In this document: in pieces, positions 1-8,650 of the stretch | Layout of the letters: every line of letters begins with the position of its first letter | Position numbering within the stretch: the stretch's first letter is position 1 | Assembly (NCBI RefSeq): GCF_009811315.1 | Contig: NZ_BLID01000003.1 | Span: 372,001-436,000, forward strand | Direction of reading: 5' to 3' | Origin: Vibrio atypicus | Lineage (GTDB): Bacteria; Pseudomonadota; Gammaproteobacteria; Enterobacterales; Vibrionaceae | DNA: 64,000 nucleotides | Notes under the pieces: generated by a model | Databases searched by the model: none | Seen by the model: the letters and a program-made list of their open reading frames with translations, nothing else | Told to the model about the DNA's origin: nothing | Made by a program: the position numbers and the translations under genes

Positions 1-671
1 GCCCAGATGCTGATGTCATTGTGGTTTATGCCAAAACCGATAGCGCCAAAACATCACACGGTATTAGTGCCTTTTTAGTTGAAAAAACATCACCTGGTTT
101 TAGTCATGCTCAGAAACTCGACAAGCTTGGAATGAGAGGATCAAACACATGTGAGTTGGTGTTTGAAAACTGCCAAGTCCCTTGCGAGAACCTTATCGGT
201 GAAGTCAACAAAGGCGTGAAAGTACTGATGAGTGGGTTGGATTATGAACGTGTTGTACTTGCTGGTGGCCCTTTAGGAATTATGCAAGCGTGCTTAGATT
301 TAGTCCTTCCCTATATTCACGATAGAAAACAGTTCGGGCAATCCATAGGGGAATTTCAATTAGTACAAGCCAAAGTCGCAGACATGTACACACGAGCTAA
401 TGCAGCAAGGTGCTATGTTTATACCGTGGCGGCTGCGTGTGATCGTGGAGAAGCAACCCGAAAAGATGCCGCAGGGGTAATTTTGTACAGCGCTGAACTT
501 GCAACACAGATGGCGCTTGATGCTATTCAGCTGCTAGGAGGAAATGGTTACATCAACGAATTCCCGGCGGGCCGGTTACTCAGAGATGCCAAGTTATATG
601 AGATTGGTGCTGGTACTTCTGAAATTCGCCGAATGTTGATAGGCCGTGAGCTGTTTAATGAATCGCTATAG
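1..671 (+). CDS. ivd: Isovaleryl-CoA dehydrogenase, 5'-truncated by window edge
   Basis: The C-terminal part of a flavin-dependent acyl-CoA dehydrogenase; the reading frame is already open at base 3 and the start lies outside the window. The family oxidises isovaleryl-CoA to 3-methylcrotonyl-CoA in leucine breakdown. The helix reading GLDYERVVL carries the glutamate that isovaleryl-CoA dehydrogenases use as catalytic base, and YEIGAG near the end has glycine where straight-chain enzymes have their glutamate. This supports the isovaleryl type over the short- or medium-chain types. The C-terminal FAD-binding segment with LLGGNGY and TSEIRR is intact. The next gene, mccB, starts 10 bases downstream, so they are probably one operon. 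Confidence 0.9.
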   Translation, partial: PDADVIVVYAKTDSAKTSHGISAFLVEKTSPGFSHAQKLDKLGMRGSNTCELVFENCQVPCENLIGEVNKGVKVLMSGLDYERVVLAGGPLGIMQACLDLVLPYIHDRKQFGQSIGEFQLVQAKVADMYTRANAARCYVYTVAAACDRGEATRKDAAGVILYSAELATQMALDAIQLLGGNGYINEFPAGRLLRDAKLYEIGAGTSEIRRMLIGRELFNESL

Positions 672-680
672 GAGTGAGTC

Positions 681-2300
681 ATGGCAATAATTAAAAGCAA
701 AATCAAAACCGATTCGCCCCTTTACATCAAAAACCAAAAGGTCATGAGTGAGTTGGTCGAGAATCTTCACTCCAATATTGCGGCGATTAAATCGGGTGGT
801 GGCAAAAAAGCGATAGAAAGACAAAAAGCCAAAGGAAAGCTTCCTGTTCGAGAGCGCGTTCAAACTCTGCTTGATCCTGATAGTCCATTTCTAGAAATTG
901 CTCAGTTTGCGGCATGGCAAGTCTATGACGAAGTCATTCCGTGCGCAGGTGTGGTTGCAGGCATAGGAAAAGTAAACGGAATTGACTGTATGGTGATCGC
1001 TAACGACCCTGCGGTCAAAGGGGGCACCTATTACCCTCTGACGGTCAAGAAACACCTTAGAGCCCAAGATATTGCCCAGCGCTGCCATTTACCCTGTATC
1101 TATCTTGTCGACTCAGGCGGTGCCAACCTCCCTCATCAAGCTGAAGTCTTCGCGGATAAAGATCATTTTGGCCGAATTTTCTTCAATCAAGCGCGCATGT
1201 CAGCGCAAGGAATTCCACAAGTCGCCATCGTATTGGGTTTGTGTACTGCAGGTGGTGCTTACATTCCAGCAATGGCGGACGTCTCTATTATCGTCAAACA
1301 ACAAGGTACTATTTTCCTAGCGGGTCCACCGCTTGTAAAGGCGGCAACAGGTGAAGTGGTTACCGATGAAGAGTTGGGTGGCGCAGATGTTCATTGCCGT
1401 AAATCAGGTGTCGCTGACTATTACGCCGAAAATGAACAACATGCATTGATACTCGCACGGCAGTCAATTGCAAATACACGAACCGATTTTGAATACGCAA
1501 AACACACAAGTGAACCAGAAGCGAACATATTGCCCCCTCGCTACGATGCCTCTGAACTTTATGGTGTGGTTAATGCTGATCTCAGACTTTCATTTGATGT
1601 TCGTGAGGTTATTGCGAGGCTAGTAGACGACTCAGAATTTGATGAGTTTAAAGCCCTGTTTGGGCCCACTTTGGTTTGTGGGTTTGCACGAGTCGAAGGC
1701 CAACTCATCGGAATTGTCGCTAACAATGGCATTTTGTTCTCTGAATCTGCCCAGAAAGGCGCTCACTTCATCGAGTTATGTGCGAAAAGGAAAATACCGC
1801 TATTGTTCTTGCAAAACATCACCGGATTTATGGTCGGCAAGAAAGTCGAAGAAGGCGGTATCGCGAAACATGGGGCTAAACTCGTAATGGCTGTGGCGTG
1901 TGCGGACGTTCCTAAATTTACCGTGATAATAGGTGGTTCTTATGGTGCAGGTAACTATGGCATGTGTGGCCGGGCCTATGATCCTACGCTAATGTGGATT
2001 TGGCCAAATGCTCGGATTTCTGTCATGGGGGGTGAACAGGCTGCTGGCGTGTTAAGTCAAGTGAAGCGTGATGTCATTAAAAGAGAAGGTAAAGCATGGC
2101 CTGAAGAAGAGGAAAGCGCCTTTAAAAGAACTATCATTGATAAATATGAAGCCGAAGGACATCCATTTTATGCCAGTGCGAGGCTGTGGGACGATGGCAT
2201 CATTGACCCCAAAGAGACACGAACTATTTTAAGCCAAGCACTCAAGGCCGCAAAAAATGCGCCAATCAAAGAAAGTCAGTTCGGTATATTTAGAATGTAA
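681..2300 (+). CDS. mccB: Methylcrotonyl-CoA carboxylase beta (carboxyltransferase) subunit
   Basis: A 539-residue carboxyltransferase subunit of the propionyl/methylcrotonyl-CoA carboxylase family, normal in length for MccB. It would transfer carboxyl from biotin to 3-methylcrotonyl-CoA, giving 3-methylglutaconyl-CoA. Features seen include the N-terminal [16 protein letters not shown] segment, the oxyanion-forming glycine runs ([27 protein letters not shown]) and the C-terminal WDDGIIDP typical of these subunits. The start has a good Shine-Dalgarno (aggag, 669-673 region). It needs a biotin carboxylase/BCCP alpha subunit as partner, and none is encoded in this window; see findings. Confidence 0.93.
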   Translation: MAIIKSKIKTDSPLYIKNQKVMSELVENLHSNIAAIKSGGGKKAIERQKAKGKLPVRERVQTLLDPDSPFLEIAQFAAWQVYDEVIPCAGVVAGIGKVNGIDCMVIANDPAVKGGTYYPLTVKKHLRAQDIAQRCHLPCIYLVDSGGANLPHQAEVFADKDHFGRIFFNQARMSAQGIPQVAIVLGLCTAGGAYIPAMADVSIIVKQQGTIFLAGPPLVKAATGEVVTDEELGGADVHCRKSGVADYYAENEQHALILARQSIANTRTDFEYAKHTSEPEANILPPRYDASELYGVVNADLRLSFDVREVIARLVDDSEFDEFKALFGPTLVCGFARVEGQLIGIVANNGILFSESAQKGAHFIELCAKRKIPLLFLQNITGFMVGKKVEEGGIAKHGAKLVMAVACADVPKFTVIIGGSYGAGNYGMCGRAYDPTLMWIWPNARISVMGGEQAAGVLSQVKRDVIKREGKAWPEEEESAFKRTIIDKYEAEGHPFYASARLWDDGIIDPKETRTILSQALKAAKNAPIKESQFGIFRM

Positions 2301-2312
2301 GGGAACAGAACC

Positions 2313-3128
2313 ATGAAAGTCATTTTGAGCAATGAATTACTATACGACATTGACCCGAGAGGCGTGGCTACCGTAACCCTTAATCGAGTTGAAAAGCATA
2401 ATGCATTTGGTAGTCACTTGATTCATGAACTCTCTATAGCGCTTGATTACCTAGCTAATCACTCCAAAGTTCGCTGCGTGGTGTTACGGGGTAACGGAAA
2501 ACACTTCTCATCCGGTGCCGATCTTAATTGGATGAAAGCGATGGCTGCTCAACATCACGATGCCAATATTAATGATGCTGAATTGCTAGCTAAACTGCTC
2601 AATTTACTAGATCACTTCCCTCACCCAACTCTTTGTTACGTCCACGGTAGCGCCTATGGTGGCGCTCTTGGTCTAATCTGCTGTTGCGATATTGCGATTG
2701 CCGATGACAGTGCCCAATTTTGCTTGAGTGAAGTTAAACTCGGGCTAGTCCCAGCCACTATTGGCCCATACGTCTGTAGAGCCATGGGCGCACGCCAAGC
2801 AAGGCGTTACATGTTGACCGCAGAATTAATCGACGCCCCTACAGCATTAGATCTACAACTTATCCATAAATTAACGCCTGCCGAAAAAGCTGAAGAAGCC
2901 ATAGAAGCGGTGATAGAAAAACTGCTACACAATAGCCCTGCTGCTCTCAATCATTGCAAAGAACTCATCCATCACTGCAACAACAAAATCATCGACCGAG
3001 AAGTCATCAACTATACATCAGAGATGATCGCCAATGTTCGAGTCTCTCGTCAGGGGCAAGAAGGATTAAGTGCGTTTCTCGAAAAGCGAACACCTGACTG
3101 GGACAACGGTGGAAACCTTGATGACTAA
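2313..3128 (+). CDS. liuC: Enoyl-CoA hydratase family, probable methylglutaconyl-CoA hydratase
   Basis: A 271-residue crotonase-fold protein. The N-terminal FSSGADLNWMK and central AYGGALGL segments form the CoA oxyanion hole, and SEVKLGLVPATIGPYV holds the acidic residue used in hydration. The position between mccB and HMG-CoA lyase indicates hydration of 3-methylglutaconyl-CoA to HMG-CoA; that substrate is inferred from context, since the fold alone does not fix it. The start is 12 bases after mccB, with an AAGGGA ribosome site. Its last eight bases overlap the start of the next gene, so the two are probably translationally coupled. Confidence 0.87.
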   Translation: MKVILSNELLYDIDPRGVATVTLNRVEKHNAFGSHLIHELSIALDYLANHSKVRCVVLRGNGKHFSSGADLNWMKAMAAQHHDANINDAELLAKLLNLLDHFPHPTLCYVHGSAYGGALGLICCCDIAIADDSAQFCLSEVKLGLVPATIGPYVCRAMGARQARRYMLTAELIDAPTALDLQLIHKLTPAEKAEEAIEAVIEKLLHNSPAALNHCKELIHHCNNKIIDREVINYTSEMIANVRVSRQGQEGLSAFLEKRTPDWDNGGNLDD

Positions 3129-4035
3129 AGCTTTGTTTCCAAGTTCGGTCAACATTGTTGAGGTTGGGCCAAGAGACGGTTTGCAAAATGAAGCGCTGGT
3201 TACGACTCAAGCGAAAATCGATTTGATCAATCAGTTATCTTTAAGCGGATTAACGCATATTGAAGCTGGCTCTTTTGTTTCGCCCAAGTGGGTACCGCAA
3301 ATGGCAGACTCACAGCAAGTCTTGACACAAATCACTCGTCACGTTGATGTGTGTTACTCAGCCCTAACGCCCAACGTCCAAGGGTTAGAGTTAGCTCTAC
3401 AATCTAATGTGGATCAAGTCGCCATTTTCACTTCTGTCTCCGAGTCCTTCTGCCAACACAATATTAACTGCTCAATCGAAGAGAGCTTAGAGCGATTCTC
3501 CCCCGTCATTAAACTCGCCAAGCAAAAAGGACGCCCTATTCGCGGTTACCTATCTTGCGTATTAGATTGCCCATATGAGGGGGAGACTTCTCCGCTGCGA
3601 GTCAAAGAAGTAACAAAAAGACTCCTCGACCTCGGTTGTTATCAAGTCTCTCTAGGAGATACGGTTGGGACCGGAACGCCGCTACGAGTGGAATCCATGC
3701 TCAAACAAGTCCTTTCCATTGCACAACCTGAACAGATAGCAGTACATTTCCATAATACATGGGGACAAGCACTTGCAAACGTCTACCAAGCGCTTCGTAT
3801 GGGTATCCATACAGTTGACTCAAGTGTGGCTGGTTTAGGAGGCTGCCCCTATGCAGATGGCGCATCAGGCAATGTTGCAACTGAAGAAATTTTGTACTTG
3901 TGTCAAGGTTTAGGCATCGAGACAGGAGTAGATTTGGAGCGAGTTGCCAAAGCGGGTTGGCAGATCTGCAAGCACTTAAAGAAGCCTGCTAAATCTAATG
4001 TTTCAGTGGCTTTACAAGCTCGTCTAAAACTTTAA
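3121..4035 (+). CDS. mvaB: Hydroxymethylglutaryl-CoA lyase
   Basis: A 304-residue TIM-barrel lyase that splits HMG-CoA into acetoacetate and acetyl-CoA, the last step of leucine catabolism. VEVGPRDGLQNE near the N-terminus provides metal and substrate ligands, SPKWVPQMAD is the family's second conserved strand, and GLGGCPYADGASGNVATEE holds the catalytic cysteine and metal ligands. I chose the ATG at 3121 over an upstream in-frame start at 3070 because alignment to the family begins shortly after it and the longer version lies inside the previous gene. It overlaps the hydratase gene by 8 bases. The downstream 4036-4204 region separates it from an unrelated signalling operon. Confidence 0.93.
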   Translation: MTKALFPSSVNIVEVGPRDGLQNEALVTTQAKIDLINQLSLSGLTHIEAGSFVSPKWVPQMADSQQVLTQITRHVDVCYSALTPNVQGLELALQSNVDQVAIFTSVSESFCQHNINCSIEESLERFSPVIKLAKQKGRPIRGYLSCVLDCPYEGETSPLRVKEVTKRLLDLGCYQVSLGDTVGTGTPLRVESMLKQVLSIAQPEQIAVHFHNTWGQALANVYQALRMGIHTVDSSVAGLGGCPYADGASGNVATEEILYLCQGLGIETGVDLERVAKAGWQICKHLKKPAKSNVSVALQARLKL

Positions 4036-4204
4036 CAGTGAGATTTTCGTCTCAATCTACTGAATGGTAGTGACAAAAAGTTGACGTCGCGTGAAACAAA
4101 AGTGTTAACTTGGTCTTACTATTTGGTATTAATATCACATTACTGTTGCCTATAAGTAAGCAAAGTATAAGAATTGCGTCCTGTTTGAGTTATTGATAAT
4201 TTTC

Positions 4205-5188
4205 ATGAATATACTAGTTTGCGATGATTCTAAAATCGCTCGTAAAGCCATCATTAGCAAAATAGGACTTTCACCCGACATCTACATCGCACAAGCAGAA
4301 AATGGACAGATAGCGCTCGACCTATTAAAGCAATCCAATTTCGATATCCTTTTTCTAGACCTTACCATGCCAGTGATGGATGGTTTTGAAGTGCTTGCCG
4401 CTTTACCTGTCAGTCGATACCCAACAAACGTTATTGTTGTCTCAGGGGATATTCAAACTGCTGCGAAAGAGCGTTGCTTGAGATTAGGCGCAAGAGACTT
4501 TATCGAAAAGCCATTTAATACCTCTGATCTCGCCAAGCTATTCGCTCGATTCAAAATACCACTTCAAGCATTCAATGTACCGACGATACCTTGTGCCACT
4601 CAGTCAGTTGATGTATTGGCAAGCATTCGAGAAATGAGCAATATTGCGCTAGGAACCAGTGCCTCGTTAATTGCTGAACAAGTTGGCCAGTTCATTGAAA
4701 TGCCTCTGCCTAATGTATCTACCCTGCATCAATCTGAGCTTAAAATGACGGTGCAGGATATTATTAATAATTCTGAGTATCGTGCCGTGTCGCAACGCTT
4801 TGTTGGTAACGGTATCAATGGCGAAGCACTCGTTTGTCTTCACGGTAGTGGTTTATCCAATATTACCTTAGACACCTTTTCTGAAGAAAATACGACCACT
4901 AAGGAGATGATTTTAGATATCTCCAATTTGCTCGTGTCTTCTTTTCTAGTCTCGTTTAGTAAGCAGCTCGATATCTCTATCTCACTGCGTCAGCCTATCG
5001 TACTGGAAAAAGAGCTACTTCAAGTTTCGCTTAATAGTGATCAATTTCTCACGGCTTATGATCAAGAAATTTTCACGATTGAATTCATCTATAAAGCGGA
5101 AAATCTCGACATTACCTGTGACGTCATCTTCTTAATGGACAAAGAGTCTATTCAAGCCATTGAACAAATTTTGCAGAGTGTTTTATGA
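4205..5188 (+). CDS. Response regulator fused to a CheC-like domain
   Basis: A 327-residue protein with two parts. Residues about 1-120 are a receiver domain: the acidic pair in LVCDDS, the phospho-accepting aspartate in LFLDLTMP, the threonine/serine position in VVVSGD and lysine in FIEKPF are all present. Residues about 130-325 resemble the CheC/CheX phosphatase family. One helix reads REMSNIALG, matching the ExxNxxxG-type active motif, and a second reads ILDISNLL, with the acid changed to Asp. The likely role is dephosphorylation of a receiver domain (CheY or its own). An in-frame TTG occurs at 4193, but the ATG at 4205 starts directly at the receiver strand. The stop overlaps the start of the GGDEF gene (ATGA). 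Confidence 0.8.
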   Translation: MNILVCDDSKIARKAIISKIGLSPDIYIAQAENGQIALDLLKQSNFDILFLDLTMPVMDGFEVLAALPVSRYPTNVIVVSGDIQTAAKERCLRLGARDFIEKPFNTSDLAKLFARFKIPLQAFNVPTIPCATQSVDVLASIREMSNIALGTSASLIAEQVGQFIEMPLPNVSTLHQSELKMTVQDIINNSEYRAVSQRFVGNGINGEALVCLHGSGLSNITLDTFSEENTTTKEMILDISNLLVSSFLVSFSKQLDISISLRQPIVLEKELLQVSLNSDQFLTAYDQEIFTIEFIYKAENLDITCDVIFLMDKESIQAIEQILQSVL

Positions 5189-6150
5189 AAACAACCGATA
5201 TCAGCGACTTTCACTGGGCAATGCAGATCATTGGCGATCTTGATGCTGGCCTAATTGTGTTAGATAGAGAGTATAAGGTCTGTGCTTGGAACTCTTTCAT
5301 GCAATCATACAGTGGTATCAGTGCCGAGCGCATTTTGGGTAAGTACCTGTTTGATGTTGTTCCTGGTTTACCTGAATCGTGGATCAGAAAAAAAGTAGAT
5401 GCATCGTTTAAACTTAATAGCCGAGGATTCTCTTGTTGGGAAGATAGGCCTTACCTATTTAAGTTTAAAAACTTCAGCCCCATCGCTGACGGGCTCAATG
5501 AAATGCGTCAAAACATTACGTTTTCTCCCCTCACCTCCGTTAATGGTGCTGTTTCTCACGTTAGCCTAATCATCAATGACGTTACAGACATAGCCAAAAA
5601 TAAAATCCACCTAATGAATTCCAATCAGAAGCTCTCTGATTTAAGCCGCACGGACGGGTTAACTAAGCTGTTTAACCGTCGTTACTGGGAAAGCTGTTTA
5701 CTGGAAGAGTTCGAAAGCTGTAAGGTTTCAGGTAGTGTCTCTTCTTTGGTTATCTTTGACATAGACCACTTCAAAAAAGTAAACGATACCTATGGTCATA
5801 CTGTTGGCGATGACGTCATTCGCCATGCTGCCGATGAACTACGAAAAGCAACCCGAGGCGGTGACATATGTGGCCGATACGGCGGTGAAGAGTTCACGGT
5901 TATTTTACCTGGAACATGCGCTGACCAAGCTCTTTACTTTACTGAAAGGCTACGCAAGCGCATCGAACAATCACAGGTAGAATGCGAAGGGCACACAGTG
6001 AGCTATAAAATCAGTTTGGGTATTTGTGAACTCACGGAGCAACAAACGAGCCATTTAACTTGGTTAGAACATGCAGATAAGGCACTTTACTTCTCAAAGG
6101 AGTCAGGACGAAATCGTTCAACCGTCTTTGATTTAGCATTCATCAAATAA
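5185..6150 (+). CDS. PAS-GGDEF diguanylate cyclase
   Basis: A 321-residue soluble protein. Residues about 10-140 form a PAS-like sensor (GLIVLDREYKVCAWN; WEDRPYLFKF), and residues about 150-320 form a GGDEF domain. The signature reads RYGGEEF, with the preceding FDIDHFKKVNDTYGH metal-binding strand and LTKLFNRRYWE intact, so cyclic-di-GMP synthesis is expected. No inhibitory RxxD site stands out. The start codon overlaps the stop of the REC-CheC gene by four bases, indicating translational coupling and probably joint control of cyclase output by a phosphorelay. A strong hairpin terminator follows. Confidence 0.9.
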   Translation: MKTTDISDFHWAMQIIGDLDAGLIVLDREYKVCAWNSFMQSYSGISAERILGKYLFDVVPGLPESWIRKKVDASFKLNSRGFSCWEDRPYLFKFKNFSPIADGLNEMRQNITFSPLTSVNGAVSHVSLIINDVTDIAKNKIHLMNSNQKLSDLSRTDGLTKLFNRRYWESCLLEEFESCKVSGSVSSLVIFDIDHFKKVNDTYGHTVGDDVIRHAADELRKATRGGDICGRYGGEEFTVILPGTCADQALYFTERLRKRIEQSQVECEGHTVSYKISLGICELTEQQTSHLTWLEHADKALYFSKESGRNRSTVFDLAFIK

Positions 6151-6175
6151 ACTGCTTTTATTCACCAAAATAGAG

Positions 6176-6206
6176 AAAGCGCTGAACAGTCAGCGCTTTT
6201 TTTGTT
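6176..6206 (+). terminator. Rho-independent terminator after the GGDEF gene
   Basis: A perfect 10-bp stem (AAAGCGCTGA / TCAGCGCTTT) with a 4-base loop is followed by a run of seven T on the plus strand. It ends the 4205-6150 operon and sits in the convergent gap before the EamA gene. Confidence 0.9.
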
Positions 6207-6219
6207 TGAGTTATGACGG

Positions 6220-7128
6220 CTAATTGCTCGTCACTTTTACCGAATTACATTGGTAGTCGTTAGCATTACTCTTGTTACGCGGCGGCTTAACAATAAGCCC
6301 AATTCCCACTAAGAATAACGCACATGCAATCACTTGAAGTACCGACAGCATTTCACCATACATAAAATAACCACTAATGAGTGCGAACACTGGGACTAGC
6401 AACGTCAAAGGCGCTGTCGTACTTAAAGGATAACGAATCAACAGGCGATTCCAAACCCAGTAACCAAATAGCGTTGTCGGATAAGCTTGAAACAAGACAG
6501 CGATTGTTGTGCTCGTGTTCCATGCTTCAATCGCGTGTTCAACGATTTCGGTTCCATGTAGTGCAACTGAGAAAGCCACTAAAGGCACTGGCGCAAATGC
6601 CATTCCCCATACGTTGAAGGCAAAAGCTTGCTTAGTTTTAGACGACTTAACGATCACCCCCATGACCACCCAGCTCACCGCTGCAGTCATAATCAGCAAT
6701 AACCCTTTACCCGTGATATTGCCGTTGGTTGCTGTAACGAGTACAAGCAAAGCCACCAAAGCAATCAATGCCCCCATTAGTTTGCGTGTGGTCGATTTTT
6801 CCTTGTGAATAAAAATACCCACCGCCATACCAATCAACGCATTTGAGGATAACAAGACCGAAGATACACCAGACGATAATCCCGCAGTGATTGACCAAGA
6901 AGCCATCCCCCAAATGCCAACACCAAATATCAATCCATAGCTAATCAAGTAGCGCCATTGGACATTCGGCTTCGCGATAAAGAATATGGCTGGAATCACC
7001 GCCAATGAAAAGCGAGCAGCGGTGGCCAATAAAGGATGTACGTCCGTAATACCCATTTTTATCATTGAAAAATTGAAGCCCCAAATAGCCATAACAGTGA
7101 TAGCCAATATCAAATCATTCCTACTCAT
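6220..7128 (-). CDS. EamA-family (DMT) transporter
   Basis: A 302-residue membrane protein with about ten hydrophobic helices arranged as two EamA repeats, typical of drug/metabolite exporters of 290-310 residues. The first helix AVMAIWGFNFSMIKMGI and the repeat-end pattern PLSTTAPLTLLVPVFALISG are characteristic. It is transcribed away from the MocR-type regulator at 7225, sharing a 96-base promoter region, and the start is supported by a strong ribosome site (GGAGGAG). MocR/EamA divergent pairs commonly control export of an amino acid or related amine. The substrate is unknown. Confidence 0.85.
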   Translation of the reverse strand: MSRNDLILAITVMAIWGFNFSMIKMGITDVHPLLATAARFSLAVIPAIFFIAKPNVQWRYLISYGLIFGVGIWGMASWSITAGLSSGVSSVLLSSNALIGMAVGIFIHKEKSTTRKLMGALIALVALLVLVTATNGNITGKGLLLIMTAAVSWVVMGVIVKSSKTKQAFAFNVWGMAFAPVPLVAFSVALHGTEIVEHAIEAWNTSTTIAVLFQAYPTTLFGYWVWNRLLIRYPLSTTAPLTLLVPVFALISGYFMYGEMLSVLQVIACALFLVGIGLIVKPPRNKSNANDYQCNSVKVTSN

Positions 7129-7155
7129 TATTTCTCCTCCCTTTGTTTAACAGGA

Positions 7156-7188
7156 GTATCACTTGAGATTAAAAATGGATACAGATAC
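7156..7188. promoter_or_regulatory. Candidate MocR operator in divergent promoter
   Basis: Between the EamA and MocR genes there are GTATC at 7156 and two closely spaced ATAC units in GGATACAGATAC at 7177-7188. MocR regulators of the GabR type often use ATAC-containing direct repeats. This assignment rests on motif and position only. Confidence 0.3.
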
Positions 7189-7224
7189 AATTTTTCACAC
7201 AAAAACCAGTACAGTTGAAATAAT

Positions 7225-8613
7225 ATGAGTATTTATAAGGATATAGCTGCGCAGTTTATTGATGAAATTTTAACTGGGAAGTTAAGTGATGGCTGCCGTA
7301 TGCCTTCACTTAGGCAACTGGCTAAACAGCGGACCGTTAGTATGTCGACGGCGGTCAGTTGTTATCAAGAACTCGAATCTCAAGGGTGGATTTGCTCCCG
7401 ACCTCAAGCGGGTTACTTTGTATCGGCTCCAAAGCCCGAACGAGCTAAACCAGAAATGACTCAGTTTGTGAGTAGAATATCGACCGTAAATCGTAACTAC
7501 GCGCTCCACTCCTCCATTAATGGTCCACTCGGTATATCGAGTACCGACAACGATCCAGTCGCCATTACAGAACTGGAAAGAAGCTTTCGACGTGCAATTA
7601 AACGAATTGGAAATCGCCTAAACCGCTATCCAGACACACAAGGAGAACCCCTACTGAGAGATGCCTTGAGTCGTCATTTTTCTAAATTATCTCTAAATTT
7701 CTCTGCTGATGAGCTCATCATCACAGGTGGCTGTATGCCAGCGATTAAATCAGCCATCGAAGCAACCACTCAACCTGGGGATGCAATAGCGATAAGCTCT
7801 CCATGCTTTAGTGGAATCATTGAGTTGTTGGGCCAAATGTCACGCAAGATCATTGAGATCCCGTCTATTGAAGATGGCGTTGATTTAAGCCAGTTAGAAA
7901 ATCACTTAAAAAAAGGCCAAGTAAAAGCTGGGATATTCTGTACCTCTCATATGAATCCACAAGGCATAACTATGACCGCGCAGCAAAAACAGCACCTGGC
8001 GGAGTTAGCCAATTTCTATCAAACACCAATGATTGAAGATGACGTTTATCTTGAGCTATCTTACAGTGAACATACCCCGCTGCCCGCCAAATACTATGAT
8101 CAAGGCGGCTATGTACTTTGGTGCGGATCCATCTCGAAAACACTCTCACCAGGCTATCGGCTAGGTTGGTGTTTACCCGGCCGTTATATAGCGAAATATC
8201 AACAACAATCTACCGCTGCGAGTTATGGTGTTTCTGTTCCGATACAGATTGCTGTCGCTGACTTTATAGAGTCTGGACAATACGCGAAACAACTACGTCG
8301 TCGCCGTAACAAGTTGGCCACTTTAAAACATGACTATTTAAAATATCTGGTTCAACATCTACCATCGTACGTCAAGGTCAGCGATCCACTTGGAGGGATG
8401 GTACTTTGGTTACAAATACCTGGCCTCGATAGTAATCTATTGAGCGAGCATTTAGACAAAGAAAGCGTCGATATTCGCCTCGGTCATTTGTTCAGCACAC
8501 TCGATTTATACAATGACTGTTTGCGAATCAATATTGGTTATGACATTGACGATGAGGTTAAGTCCGAGCTCAGTAGGCTAATCAGCGCAATTGAACTGAG
8601 CAAGACGAAGTAA
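7225..8613 (+). CDS. MocR-type transcriptional regulator (GntR HTH plus aminotransferase-like domain)
   Basis: A 462-residue fusion. Residues about 1-75 are a GntR-type winged helix (MPSLRQLAKQRTVSMSTAVSCYQELESQGWI), and residues about 110-455 are a fold-type I aminotransferase-like domain. The PLP lysine is seen in CGSISKTLSPGYRLGW, with the preceding IEDDVYLELSY aspartate that contacts the pyridine ring. Such proteins use PLP as a ligand sensor rather than as transaminases. It is divergent from the EamA exporter and probably controls it. The ribosome site before ATG 7225 is weak. A bidirectional terminator follows. Confidence 0.9.
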   Translation: MSIYKDIAAQFIDEILTGKLSDGCRMPSLRQLAKQRTVSMSTAVSCYQELESQGWICSRPQAGYFVSAPKPERAKPEMTQFVSRISTVNRNYALHSSINGPLGISSTDNDPVAITELERSFRRAIKRIGNRLNRYPDTQGEPLLRDALSRHFSKLSLNFSADELIITGGCMPAIKSAIEATTQPGDAIAISSPCFSGIIELLGQMSRKIIEIPSIEDGVDLSQLENHLKKGQVKAGIFCTSHMNPQGITMTAQQKQHLAELANFYQTPMIEDDVYLELSYSEHTPLPAKYYDQGGYVLWCGSISKTLSPGYRLGWCLPGRYIAKYQQQSTAASYGVSVPIQIAVADFIESGQYAKQLRRRRNKLATLKHDYLKYLVQHLPSYVKVSDPLGGMVLWLQIPGLDSNLLSEHLDKESVDIRLGHLFSTLDLYNDCLRINIGYDIDDEVKSELSRLISAIELSKTK

Positions 8614-8640
8614 AAAGAGCCGCCTGAAACGGCTCTTTTT
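8614..8640. terminator. Bidirectional terminator between MocR gene and thiolase gene
   Basis: A 9-bp perfect stem (AAAGAGCCG / CGGCTCTTT, 8614-8622 and 8630-8638) is flanked by A and T runs, so it can terminate both converging transcripts. The MocR stop codon directly abuts it. Confidence 0.9.
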
Positions 8641-8650
8641 AAATCCTACA

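Noticed and set aside
3070..3120. Upstream start for HMG-CoA lyase
   Set aside because: The extension is the out-of-frame 3' end of the hydratase gene, and the family begins after 3121.
4040..4066. TGAGA/TCTCA hairpin after HMG-CoA lyase as terminator
   Set aside because: Only a 5-bp stem with no T run.
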